The position numbers were made by a program, and so were the translations under genes. From Cylindrotheca closterium (Eukaryota; Bacillariophyta; Bacillariophyceae; Bacillariales; Bacillariaceae): DNA of 64,000 nt. Positions 10,323-20,359 of this stretch are shown one piece after another. How positions within the stretch are numbered: the first letter of the stretch is position 1; the number at the start of each line of letters is the position of its first letter. The DNA is taken from contig CAKOGP040000890.1 in assembly GCA_933822405.4 (NCBI GenBank), forward strand, positions 101,147 to 165,146, in the 5' to 3' direction. The notes beneath the pieces were generated by a model. The model had not been told where the DNA came from and ran no database searches. It worked only from the letters and a program-made list of their open reading frames with translations.

Positions 10323-12302
10323 TCCGGAAAGGAAGCTTTCGGATTTAAAAGAGCCGTCGGGTTGCCTCTACTTCCAATGGAAGGAAAGTCATGAAGGTGC
10401 ACTTCGATGCGTTGAGTTCAATTTTCACTACCAAAAACAATGTGGTTGGCACGCGCACGCAAAACAGACACGGAACGGACTTCGATCGTGTTCTAGTACT
10501 AATTGTACAGATAAGTACGGCAGACTTTTTCTAAATATGGAAGAGAAGGGTGGCTGGCGGGTCGGAGGGTTCAAATGGTTAGGTTCATTTGAACATGGAT
10601 TGGACATTTACTAGCCAATGAAAATGCGTCAGTCTTGTTATTTGAAATGAGTTGAAGGATATGGGGAGAGAAGGAGAAGAAGGGAGAATGATATCACCAA
10701 ATGAATGGAATGACTGATGCGCTTGCAAACTTGAAATCAAAACGTGGATTGGAATGAAAAATGAAGATAGCATAGTCATGAAACGACAGTATGCTACATA
10801 TCCTGCGAGGAGATCCATATGCAGCCTCGCGGTTTTGGAATTTGAGGGCACCAAACAAGAGATTTTCCGCCCACAAACAAGTGCACAGTTTCCATCGATT
10901 ACAATTCGGATAAGATGTAAACCACAGTCGAGAAAGGCATACTGAGATTTTGCCATACAGGATTTTCATCACCAAAATATTGTATGAGGCTTTGATAGGA
11001 CTTGCTTTGACGTGGAGGATGTCAATTTAAAGATTTGATGAGAATCGTTCAAGAACTGAATTGCCATTCATTCGATGCCAAGCTATTTACGATCATGACA
11101 AGGAAGGATCCGACAAAAACACGGAGGGCGGAGGTGATAAGTGCCATCCAAAATCTTTTGGATCTATCAATCATGATGTCAGGTTGGGTTGAACCTTTTG
11201 ATAATATCGATCGTGTGATCAGCGTTGTTGGTAAGTCTTCTAAGAGAAAGGCAGAAGAGACGCAAATATCTTTGCAATCGTGAAACATGGTGTCAGTTTT
11301 TGGCTGAATGCAGCCAATGAATGAATCATTGTCGTCTGTCATGAATCTGTTGAATCAATCCTACAATCGACAGGATTCAACCAAAGTTGGCAGATGTGAG
11401 AACCCCAAAGTAAAATCAGAAAGACCAACGCGCTTTTGGAGAGCGATAAAGCGAAACAACAATGCACCAACAACAACAGCTCTAGCAAACCAACAATAAA
11501 AATTTGTCGGGACTTGTCTAAGCCGAAATTATCTGTAGGTTTGCATTTTCACTTCTTTACTTCTAGGTTGTCAATTGCTTCCTCGTTTACGATGGGAGGT
11601 TGAACTGGCAAGAAGGGTTGTCGATGACAGATAGGTTCGCTTTCAGCGCTACCGGTATAGGGCAGCATCATGTCAGGGGTCTTCTCACTCTGATGAGAGA
11701 AGTACAGCGTACAGCATACGTAGACGTGTACCTACGTTGATGCTTCGGCAGATTTTTTGGGTGGTTCTCAACCTTGACGCCGCGTTTTCCACCACACATA
11801 TCGAGGAGGCTTTGTTTTCTATTAATAATTTGTGATATAAGCATTTTTTTAAAAATGTTATGGCAGATGTTGGTGGTATTACGCGTGTGAAAATGCAAGG
11901 GTTGTTGCGAGTGCTGCGGAATAATTGAAGTACATTGCTACGGAATTGATGATCGCAATCAAATGTCCACTGATCATTGGCGTATTTTCATTTTCCCTTT
12001 TTGGTGAATACCACAGGCATTTATGGCGCTTGGTGTCAGTCTTGACACCGTGACGCGTAGAAAAGTACTGCATAAAATTCAAAGCTCTGATGCTGCGACA
12101 TAAAAAATGAGGGGATATGTCACCAAAGCTCCCGATCCAACGAGGGAAACATCAACTCTGCGGATCCCACGTAATCTCTCACGTAATATACGCCGATCAG
12201 GATTGATGTCAACGTGATACCTGGTTTAGTCATTGGTAACCTCAAAGCCTCATAAAATCAAATTTGGATCTTCTGCAAAAGCATAACAAAACAAACAATC
12301 AA
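10323..12302. other. Long intergenic region without supported gene
   Basis: About 2 kb between two divergent genes. Short open frames exist on both strands (for example around 10585-10956 and 11035-11283) but none has a recognisable domain, a convincing start, or splice signals linking it to others. I see no tRNA-like fold. It contains one TACCGGTA palindrome (11650-11657) and a small perfect hairpin (12032-12049). The part next to 12302 should hold the desaturase promoter. Confidence 0.6.
12032..12049. other. Perfect 7-bp inverted repeat, 4-nt loop
   Basis: GGTGTCA-GTCT-TGACACC forms a short hairpin in non-coding DNA 254 bp before the desaturase start codon. It could be a dyad protein-binding site or chance. 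Confidence 0.4.
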
Positions 12303-13457
12303 ATGTGTAAGACTCCTGATATCCCAGTTCAAGAAGACGTCTCGACCGTCGACAAGGACTGGACTGACAAAGACATTAAACCTTCCGAGCGCAAGGCTCG
12401 TGATCGCATCTTGCCTAATGGTGTCGTCCTCAAACTGATGAAGAGATCTGACTGGCTTGGAACCAAACGTTTCCTTTCCAACATGTCCTTTATGTGCTTG
12501 ACAGCATATGCGATTTATCGCACCGGCATGCATTCCGAATTTGCGGAAGTGGAGAACTTGCGACAACTTTTGTCGGTACTCTCTTCGCCTAAGATGCTAA
12601 CCTTTGGTCCACTCTACTTCTTCTATGGATTCCAAATGCAATGCATGGGCTTTGCGGGAGGACACGAGTTGCTCCATGGAAATGCCTTCAAGACAAAGTG
12701 GCTCAATACCGTTGTAACCTTCTTCGTCAGTACTGCTTTCTTTGAAGTCCTTTGGCACGAAAAGATCAACCACAAGCAACACCACATCTACACCCTCGAT
12801 ATTGATCGAGACCCCGAACTTACAAGCTTTTTCTCTCGAAAGGAGCTCGAGAATCCCAACTTCAAGAGTGCTTCAACTTCTCGATACAATTACTTCAGAG
12901 GTTTCTGGAACGTCTTCAGCCACCTCTATCACCGCATGTGCCGCCTTGTGAGTTCTTCGATGGGAATTCTCACGGACTATACAGGAATTTGGTGGAGCAT
13001 GAAGAGCCCCACCCCCGAGGAATTCTCCAGCTCTGTCGTGTCTGAGCTGCAATTCTTCTCGATTCTCCAATTGGCAGTTTACGTTACTATTTTCAGCACC
13101 TATGGCAACAATCTTGACAATTTCAAGACATTATGCTTCTGGTGGACTGCTCCTTGTGTCATTGGTTACGCTCCCATCAACTTCATCCGCAACGCTGAGC
13201 ACTCTGATTGTGACCGCGTGACCAACCAACTTCATGCTACGAGAACCGTAGAGTCCACCTTCTTCCTCCGGTGGCTACTTTGGGAAACCAATTTCCACGC
13301 TGAGCACCATGCTTATCCTATGGTTCCCTTTTTTAACTTGCCAGTTCTTCATGACCTCCTTGATGATCACATTAAGCACAATGAAATCAAGTCCTTCACC
13401 CTTCAAAACTGGGCTATGATTCGCCCCGGAGGCTGGATCGATGTACAGAATTCATAA
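12303..13457 (+). CDS. Membrane fatty-acid-desaturase-like di-iron enzyme
   Basis: Single exon of 384 residues from the first ATG (12303). The three histidine clusters of the FA-desaturase/hydroxylase superfamily are present: HELLH (about 121-125), HEKINHKQHH (about 152-161) and HAEHH (about 332-336), with an extra NAEHSDC near 297-303. These ligate the di-iron centre that activates oxygen. Hydrophobic stretches around 60-80, 100-115, 135-150 and 255-290 fit an ER or plastid membrane protein. No cytochrome b5 domain and no clear plastid presequence are visible, so it needs an external electron donor. The substrate is not readable from sequence: acyl lipid, alkane or carotenoid-type chemistry are all possible. 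It converges with the D-amino-acid oxidase (86 bp between). Confidence 0.85.
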   Translation: MCKTPDIPVQEDVSTVDKDWTDKDIKPSERKARDRILPNGVVLKLMKRSDWLGTKRFLSNMSFMCLTAYAIYRTGMHSEFAEVENLRQLLSVLSSPKMLTFGPLYFFYGFQMQCMGFAGGHELLHGNAFKTKWLNTVVTFFVSTAFFEVLWHEKINHKQHHIYTLDIDRDPELTSFFSRKELENPNFKSASTSRYNYFRGFWNVFSHLYHRMCRLVSSSMGILTDYTGIWWSMKSPTPEEFSSSVVSELQFFSILQLAVYVTIFSTYGNNLDNFKTLCFWWTAPCVIGYAPINFIRNAEHSDCDRVTNQLHATRTVESTFFLRWLLWETNFHAEHHAYPMVPFFNLPVLHDLLDDHIKHNEIKSFTLQNWAMIRPGGWIDVQNS

Positions 13458-13543
13458 ATGATGTATGAATAAGCCTACCGGTACATAGCTAGCGGAACAT
13501 ACATTTTAAGACGTCTTGCGTCGACTACCTCTTGTACATTTTA

Positions 13544-14778
13544 CTATGATTCTAGCAAAAGTCTGGCAGCTTCTTTGGCAGCTCCGACGTATACTGTCCA
13601 TCCACTTCCTCCATAACCGTAAGAGTGAACTATTTGCATATCCTCATTCGAAAATTTCGCGTCTACTTCAAGACGGCTGGTAGGTCGAAAAGGCCGAAAT
13701 CCAGTCCATTCGCCTACTGGAGAAGATTTCTCTGTATCTATTCCCATCAGTCTAGCGTTTTCCAAAAGCCTTAAGCGTTCATGATCTCTAATATCCTGTT
13801 CGGTGTCCCCTTCTAAGTAGCTACCACCAACAACAACCGTGTTCCCTCTCGTAATCATGTAACAAGGCATTTCTTCCGACCCCCACGGACCTTCTTCAAC
13901 CATGATGTTGGTATCCTTGCCATCTTCTCGGAATGCAATATCCTCTGTTCGGACGCAGTCTTGTCGATCGTATTGAAGCAAAATACCGCGAGCTCCAACC
14001 ATTTCTTGGTCGTTGCACAGCTTCCTGGCTCCGAGTCCAGTGCAATTTACAACGGCATCGCATCCCAAACTCTTGGCATCATCCACTATTTCTTCCAAGC
14101 TCTCGTATTCCATGCCTGTCTCCACGTTCACATCGGCGCCTTTGGATTCCACTTCTTTAAGCATGGTCTCTAACATTTTGGGGCAATCGACAATTGGAGG
14201 ATTAAAGAGCCACGCATAGCTGTATCCAGCGGCAAGGATATCCTGTTCTGGGGGAATTTTCAAACGATTGATGTAATTTTGCCAATACAGCATTTCAGTT
14301 GTCATGTGTTGGAATTGGAGACGAGCATCAGTTGACCATGCCGGCAGCTGACTAGCACCTCCAGTTCCAGATGCATAATCATTCCTTGTGAAATCTAGAG
14401 TGGTTGGACCATGATTATTGCGATGCAACGCAAGTGTGGGCACGAGCTCCACCAGTGACTTCGAATCATCTTTTCCAATCGGATACAACTCATCGAGTGT
14501 TTCTTTGGCCCATCGGTCCGTTCGAGGATCATCACAATGAAACGGCATCCATAATCCCCCGGCGCCTTGCCTGTAAGAGGAAGAAAAGGAGCAAATATGA
14601 GTACAACCAGTGCTAAAAGTGTTTTATGTATTTTAACGATCACTCACGAACAAACTGATGTGTCGATGGGACTACGAGGAGATCGAAGGATCACGGAAAC
14701 CTTTTTCCGCAACAGTTCCAGCGATGTTCGGAGGCCAATAGCCCCGGAGCCAACAACCAATACCTTGGATGCAGGCAT
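13544..14778 (-). CDS. DAO: D-amino-acid oxidase (FAD-dependent)
   Basis: Oxidatively deaminates D-amino acids to 2-oxo acids with release of ammonia and H2O2. Exon 1 is 14778-14648 and exon 2 is 14570-13544 (77-bp intron), giving 385 residues. Exon 1 supplies the FAD-binding VLVVGSGAIGL (GxGxxG, residues 10-15); the splice recreates SQGAGGLWMPFH, strongly conserved in the family. The C-terminal signature IVHSYGYGGSGWTVYVG is nearly the PROSITE DAO pattern, and TGFRPFRP contains the substrate-carboxylate arginine. The last residues are LLLES, with no clear SKL-type peroxisome signal, so the compartment is open. D-aspartate oxidase is the alternative name; the sequence alone does not separate the two. 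Confidence 0.92.
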
Positions 14779-15062
14779 CGTGAGAGGAATATTTTATGAG
14801 ATGATGAATGATGCGTATTAAAATACCACAAAACGATGATGATTCAGCATCTGTTCCTTTTTTTAGGGGAATTCTGCCTAATTATATGACCCGAAATACC
14901 CATCCGAGTCCACCAAATTTGAAAGCAGAAAAAGGAAAACGCACAAGACAAAGCAGGATGAAGGAGCCAGTGAAGGCTGGTCACTATTCTGACTGCGTGC
15001 CAACCAAACTTGGATAGTCCACATATACTGCTGCTTTTGATTTGAAAACGTAGCTCGAGTTC

Positions 15063-16259
15063 TTACTTCTTCAACAATTTGCAGGCCGTTCGTACCAACA
15101 AATCCACAGTTTCGGAGTCCCCAAGCTCTTCTCGGAGCATGACTGTCAGTAGTGTGATACCAGGTGCCAAAAACGATTCCATCGTCATTTCTAGCATTCC
15201 CATTTTGTTCAGGCTATCCTTCATTTGTTCGGACAATCCCAAATCCTCGCACAAGCCTGAGACCAACAATACATTTGAAGATTCATCTTCATTGTCGCTG
15301 GTAGCTTTCTCTTCAAATCCGGTATTGATTTTGCTGTCGTCGTCCTTTTTCGCAAATACGATGTCCGTTCGCAACACATACTTTGTCCCTTTGTACAGGG
15401 GAGCTCCAGAATGGTACAGATCATGTTCGAAAATAACAACCTTTCCTGTCTCTGGTGTGACCTTGACAATGCCAGCTGTCGACTTTTCTAGGGTTGATTC
15501 AATTTGCTGCTTTGAGGAAATATGCGAATCGAGGTACAGCGTTTCACCGCCTTCAAAATCAACACCTCCACCATCGTTTAAATACAGGAGTACTGTCAAC
15601 AGAGACTGCTTGGTCGTTCCTACCATGGTTGTCGCGTCGAAATGAGGCTCGAATCTATCATTGTCCTTGAAATCATATCGTAGCACTCGTATTCTGGGGT
15701 TTAAGCCCAACGCTGGACCACATTGCTCGCGCTCTATAAAGTCCTCGATCAAAGGATGGACAAAAGTATTGAGCTTGCTCCACATTCTCGAAATGGTGGG
15801 CGGATGATCAAAGACGGAAAGCTTGTGTGGATTGGGATTATGTATCTTCACCGGGTATGGTGTCCCGTCGGGCGAAATGTGCGATGCCTCTGTAATGTAT
15901 CGAAAGCCTGTTTCGGTGGCCGTCGACGCCCGTTGGACAATCTGGTCGCACTCCGCTTTGGAAAAGAAATTGTTGATGGAAAGAGCCAAACATTTTTCGG
16001 GTGGGTAAAGATACCGGGAACACCGAGCTGGTAATGGGATGATTTGATGGCGATATTTGCTCGAAGCCTTGTTGGTGGCAGTTGACGATTCCTCCATTAT
16101 TTCTTCTTCATCTTTTATTTCGTCTCCAATTGGCATGCCTCCAGACAAGCCAAGCATGTCGAGAAATGCCTCTTGTGTGTCTGCTGAAGAATCATCATTG
16201 TTTTCCTTGTAGCCGAATGTACTATCAGTTGGAGATATGTCGCAGTCTAGTTGAGCCAT
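15063..16259 (-). CDS. 2-oxoglutarate/Fe(II) oxygenase, prolyl-4-hydroxylase-like
   Basis: Single exon, 398 residues. The double-stranded beta-helix core covers about 185-305: RVLRYDFKDNDRFEPHFD gives H206-x-D208, VVIFEHDLYHSG gives the distal H283, and KYVLRTDIVF gives the 2-oxoglutarate-binding basic residue (R297). The core also contains VLLYLNDGGGVDFEGGET, the P4H signature. Residues 1-70 are acidic and probably disordered, and about 85-180 is an alpha-helical support region with NNFFSKAECDQIV, as in P4H proteins. The C-terminal ~90 residues are acidic, with no domain recognised. No signal peptide is visible, so a cytosolic or nuclear role is more likely than collagen-type ER modification. 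Confidence 0.88.
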   Translation of the reverse strand: MAQLDCDISPTDSTFGYKENNDDSSADTQEAFLDMLGLSGGMPIGDEIKDEEEIMEESSTATNKASSKYRHQIIPLPARCSRYLYPPEKCLALSINNFFSKAECDQIVQRASTATETGFRYITEASHISPDGTPYPVKIHNPNPHKLSVFDHPPTISRMWSKLNTFVHPLIEDFIEREQCGPALGLNPRIRVLRYDFKDNDRFEPHFDATTMVGTTKQSLLTVLLYLNDGGGVDFEGGETLYLDSHISSKQQIESTLEKSTAGIVKVTPETGKVVIFEHDLYHSGAPLYKGTKYVLRTDIVFAKKDDDSKINTGFEEKATSDNEDESSNVLLVSGLCEDLGLSEQMKDSLNKMGMLEMTMESFLAPGITLLTVMLREELGDSETVDLLVRTACKLLKK

Positions 16260-16423
16260 CGCACAAGTCCTGATCGTTTTCTTGTCTGGTGTTGGTTGTG
16301 TTTTCAGTTTTGGTTTGGGATTGACGAGCGACGCGCAACTTTCGCGCGGAATGCATGATGAAAAATGCCACCACCTTGGGAACTGAAATTTGGATGGTTT
16401 TCTACTTTTTTTAAAGCTGTCTC

Positions 16424-18211
16424 TTATTGCTTCTTTTGTTTCCGCTTTGCCATTGCTTCTTGTGCTCGTTTTCTCAGCATCTCCATTTTCTCTGCCTTTC
16501 TTCTGGCTTCTGCCGCTGCGGCTTCTGCTTCTTTTTCGGCTGCTTCAGCCTCTGCCTGGATCTTGGAGAAATCCAATGCCTCGTCGTCGTCGTCGTCGTC
16601 GTTGTCATCATCGTCACTACCAGTTTCAGCCTCATCGTCCGTCGTTGGAGCGTAGGAAATTTGTGGGCCGCATTCAAAATCTTCCACGACAATGTCGATG
16701 TCAAACATGTTCTTCCCCTTGCGAAACCTTCGACTCGGTACCATATTCAATTTTCCCACTGTAAAAGTTCCCTCAACAACGACTTCCAAGCCATCCAAGG
16801 GATCCAATGGTGGGGGTTCAATCATTCCACTGGATTCCGTAACGTCAAAAATGTCTTGGGGCTCCTTGAAAATCTCAATCCCCATTTCGTCCATCTTTTT
16901 GCGAATGCTATCTGCCCTTCTCACCATAGCTAGCCCCACAATGGTGGGATCACCTGTCCCTGCTGCTTCGGCTACAGACGTCAACGTGCCTACTAGCAGC
17001 TCTTCGTTGCTACCTAGTGCATACAAGGTTTGTCCAACTCTGGGAGGGTGAGTCAAATTTTCAATTCCCGACCTGTCACCACGCGATTGGGTTTCCCACA
17101 AATTGGTACTGTCCTCAAAAATGACTGAGTACAAAGTACGTGGAGGCCCACGGGGATTCTTGAGAATTGAAGCAATGCCTTCTTGACCCAGATAGCATCC
17201 CTTTTCCAAATTGATAGTATTCTCCCAATGTAATTCCAATGGACTGGCCTTGACTTCTTTCGAGCCGATTTCTTGGCCATAGGCGGGCATACCCGCTTCA
17301 ATGCGCAAGGTTTCATATTCCAATCCACCAATGCCAATGGGTCCGTCCGGATTGTCGTCTCCAATTAATGTAGCCCACTCTTTGGATATCAAATCTTTGG
17401 CGCCATTTCCATGAAAGATCATTGTGTATCCCACAGCAGCAACGGGAGGAAGTCCAACTGATGGAAGTACCACCACAGAAATATCGTCGTTGTAGGTCCA
17501 AGTGACTGCCTCGTCCGATAGAGTTGGAAACGAAAAGCTTCCATCCTTTGGCAAAAACTGTTCCATCAGTACTTTCTGAACGTGTTCTCGTTGGACACTG
17601 GCCAAGGTCATGAGAAAGCAATCCTGCACATTCTCCAATGTAATCTCATCGAGTGGAAACACAAAGGGATCCAATCTTTTGAGCAAATCTTCACTTGTGT
17701 GCCCTGGTGAAGTCAGGACATAGGCCGTTTCATCGTCCACCAAGGCAACCCGCAATCGATCCACCACGCGTCCTTTGGGATCCAAGAAACAAGCTTCTTG
17801 ATAGGATGATGAGGCTGTTTCGGCACTGAAACTCTGTGTCAATTTGTTGTTGAGAAAGGTTCGTGTCCCCTTGCCTCGAATCTTGAGCGCGCCTCCTGGT
17901 GACAACGTTGCTTCGGTCGACAAATCCCATCCAACGCAGCGTCCACTCCGAATCGCACTCCGAACTGCTTCTCCCCGCATTCCAGCGGGTGTTCCTGGTG
18001 GATAGACGGATGATAGTGGAGTAGTGAAGATGCCTTCGTCAGGAGATATCTCGGGATTGGGTGAAACATACTCAAAATCAAAGTCACTGGGTTGGGGAGA
18101 GGAAGAAGAAAGGAGTGTCTGTCTTGAAACGGAACCACATGACTGAGCAGTAAAGGCAGAAGCTGTTGAAGCAATAGACAGGAGTAGAAAGGAGGCTGCA
18201 ATCTTCTCCAT
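16424..18211 (-). CDS. Plastid-targeted YgfZ/GcvT-like protein with acidic coiled-coil tail
   Basis: Folate-binding YgfZ/IBA57 family, known for supporting Fe-S cluster proteins. The ATG at 18211 is chosen because it opens a signal peptide ending STASAFTAQ, a textbook diatom plastid motif; the frame runs upstream to 18391 without further support. The product has 595 residues. The GcvT-like fold covers about 90-440: GWDLSTEATLSPGGALKIRG, FLDPKGRVVDRLRV, YETLRIEAGMPAYG and the diagnostic KGCYLGQE (337-344). The family is usually 320-350 residues long; here there is an extra domain around 470-520, a pure Asp/Glu run (about 533-543) and an Ala/Glu/Lys coiled coil at the end. It shares a short divergent promoter with the pseudokinase. 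Confidence 0.88.
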   Translation of the reverse strand: MEKIAASFLLLSIASTASAFTAQSCGSVSRQTLLSSSSPQPSDFDFEYVSPNPEISPDEGIFTTPLSSVYPPGTPAGMRGEAVRSAIRSGRCVGWDLSTEATLSPGGALKIRGKGTRTFLNNKLTQSFSAETASSSYQEACFLDPKGRVVDRLRVALVDDETAYVLTSPGHTSEDLLKRLDPFVFPLDEITLENVQDCFLMTLASVQREHVQKVLMEQFLPKDGSFSFPTLSDEAVTWTYNDDISVVVLPSVGLPPVAAVGYTMIFHGNGAKDLISKEWATLIGDDNPDGPIGIGGLEYETLRIEAGMPAYGQEIGSKEVKASPLELHWENTINLEKGCYLGQEGIASILKNPRGPPRTLYSVIFEDSTNLWETQSRGDRSGIENLTHPPRVGQTLYALGSNEELLVGTLTSVAEAAGTGDPTIVGLAMVRRADSIRKKMDEMGIEIFKEPQDIFDVTESSGMIEPPPLDPLDGLEVVVEGTFTVGKLNMVPSRRFRKGKNMFDIDIVVEDFECGPQISYAPTTDDEAETGSDDDDNDDDDDDEALDFSKIQAEAEAAEKEAEAAAAEARRKAEKMEMLRKRAQEAMAKRKQKKQ

Positions 18212-18349
18212 AATGTACAGTATTGTACCTGGTAATATCAAGGTCGTGTTCCTTTCTCTTTCAGTAAGGCGTATGTTCATGTATGTACATGTGTGAGTTG
18301 AGTGTTGAGTGATGGATGCAGATTCATTCGATTCGATTTGTGAAGACGC

Positions 18350-18357
18350 TGACGTCA
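18350..18357. promoter_or_regulatory. TGACGTCA palindrome between two divergent plastid-protein genes
   Basis: Sits 138 bp from the YgfZ-like start and 141 bp from the pseudokinase start, inside a longer palindrome GCTGACGTCAGC. It is placed to act on both genes. Binding by a bZIP factor is inferred. Confidence 0.5.
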
Positions 18358-18498
18358 GCAAGGACAAAACAAAAAATGAACCACGATGCATGTTCTTATC
18401 AAAATTGATGCTTGATACCTGCTTCTATTATTATTGTACACCAGCACAACTGTAAAAATCGTTCATAAACGGAACTAAAGAGTAGAAGAATAGCTACG

Positions 18499-20226
18499 AT
18501 GAAATCAACCCTTCTGCTGCTGTCGATCTCCACAATTGGAAGCTGGGCATTCTCCACAACGAATTCACACGACAGAACACAGCAGAGCCATCCACTAGGA
18601 ACCTGTTTAAAAGGTTCCCCAGACGAAACCGAATGGACCAGTGACTTTGATGACTTTATTCCCGGCTCAAATCCGAATAGTGATGGCGATGACAGCAGCA
18701 GTGGCAGTGCTCCCGCCATTGCCAGTATCTTTCAACGAAGAGGCAATCGTGACTGGTCCGGCATTCAGTCGCGACAATTTTCCTTGGGGGAAGACTTGGT
18801 GTTGGCTGACTTTGTGGGTAAGATGGGGTTTGATGAAGTGACGGACTGGGAATACTATTACGAAAACGAAGAAGATCCCAGCGATCGAAAGGTGGTTCAA
18901 CCGAATCCATTTGACGATTCGAAACCAAAACGAACGCGCAAGAGTAGCGGTTCTGTGGTGAGTCAAAAAACTGAAGCTGGAAAGGACGCAGTGCAACATT
19001 GATGGCACATCTCATAACTTTTAAAATTTCTTCAGGTCCGCGTCTTTCGTGGAGAATTTGTGGGGAGATTAGGTGGAACTTTGAGATCCATGGGACTCGA
19101 TAATCGAGTCCTGGTCAAGGAGTTCACTGGGGAGATGGCACTGCAACTAGCGCGGTACGAAATGCTGTCGGTTGGTAAATTGCAATCGGAACTCTTGGCA
19201 GACAACGAGGATGCAGCCGACGGCTTGTGGATCCAAATGGCCAGTTCTCGGACCGCGACGGCCCGCAACGATGACAGCAATGTTTGTGAATTAGTCAAAC
19301 GACTCTCGAAATCTAAATCAGCACCTTTCCTTGGCATTCTAGGGGAGGTGAATCTGGCAGAATTGGAAGACGACTGGGATCCGAATGAATTCTATCGGGC
19401 GTTGAGTGTTCCACCGCCCAAGGAAGGTGCCATTTGGATTGTTTACGAATATGCTGGATTGAATACATGCGCGACCTATTCAGAACCGGCCCAGTTGAGA
19501 AGATCGAGGATTCCACCCAAAAAGACCTTCTTTGGAGTTAAGGAAGCGCCACCACTTCCTGAATGGAGGAAACGAGCGGACTATGTGGTCAAAGGAATCA
19601 TGAAGGGAGCCATTGAAGCGGTGGCAGAATTGCATGATAGTGGAATTGCCCACCGCAGTATTGGAAGAAGCAGTGTCATTTTGACAAGTCGGACACAAGA
19701 CAAGGCCGAACCATCCTCGGTTTATGCCACGGATACCACTTTCTTGTCGATTAAATTGTCTGACTTTGGATTTTCGGGCCTCTTGGAAGAGTCGACGTAC
19801 GACGACGAATTCCTGATGCGGGCGCGATCCTTTGGATTTTCCTTTCGCAAAGGCGACAATTCTCTAGCAGCCACCAATTTTGCCATGGCGGAAGATCTTC
19901 ATGCCCTCGGATTTGTATTTTTGGGTCTGATCCTGTCTTCTTTGGCGGAGCTGCCTCGGCTTGACTCTCCTATGCCAGCTACCGATGAAGATACCTTGCA
20001 ACGACTACTGGGTGAGATTTTTGACAAGGACATTGAACAATTCCGAGAGTATGTCGAAGCCGAAGAAGTTTGGAAGAGCCTGGTAGACTACCTCGATGAA
20101 AACGATGGAGCTGGCTGGACCGTACTCGAGACCCTCTTCAAAGCAAGGGAGAAGGCAGCAGAGAACAAGAACTCACTGTCAGTTATCACAGCACGAGGAC
20201 TGCTTTCGAATCCATTCTTTCAGTAG
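18499..20226 (+). CDS. Plastid-targeted protein pseudokinase
   Basis: Exons 18499-18957 and 19036-20226 (78-bp intron, phase 0) encode 549 residues. A signal peptide (1-16) ends GSWAFSTT, an ASAFAP-like motif. Residues 20-150 are acidic and low in complexity. The kinase fold follows: RVLVKEF keeps the ATP-site lysine (about 181), IWIVYEYAG is the hinge, ELHDSGIAHRSIGRSSVIL is the catalytic loop and LSDFGFSG keeps DFG (about 396-398). The catalytic loop reads HRS in place of HRD (359-361) and has Ser in place of the Mg-binding Asn, so phosphotransfer is probably lost although nucleotide binding may remain. A scaffold or regulatory function in the plastid is inferred. The partner is unknown. 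Confidence 0.82.
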
Positions 20227-20359
20227 AACAACCTGTAACACTAGCTTTGCTTTTTAAAAAAACTGTAATCTTATGATAATAATTGAATTTGCAGGTCATC
20301 TGTCGATGAAATCAAGAAGTTGTATTGAATAAAATACTCCTGAAAGCTGATGCTAGTCC

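Noticed and set aside
10585..10956. 123-codon minus-strand frame in the gene-poor region
   Set aside because: It starts with a plausible ATG but has no domain or ordered composition; a chance frame is more likely.
11035..11283. 82-codon plus-strand frame
   Set aside because: Short, no recognisable motif, and overlapped by a similar antisense frame.
12264..12302. 13-codon upstream extension of the desaturase from TTG
   Set aside because: No ATG; the first ATG is at 12303.
18212..18391. 60-codon upstream extension of the YgfZ-like gene
   Set aside because: The downstream ATG gives a textbook signal peptide and plastid motif; the extension is low-complexity promoter-like sequence containing TGACGTCA.
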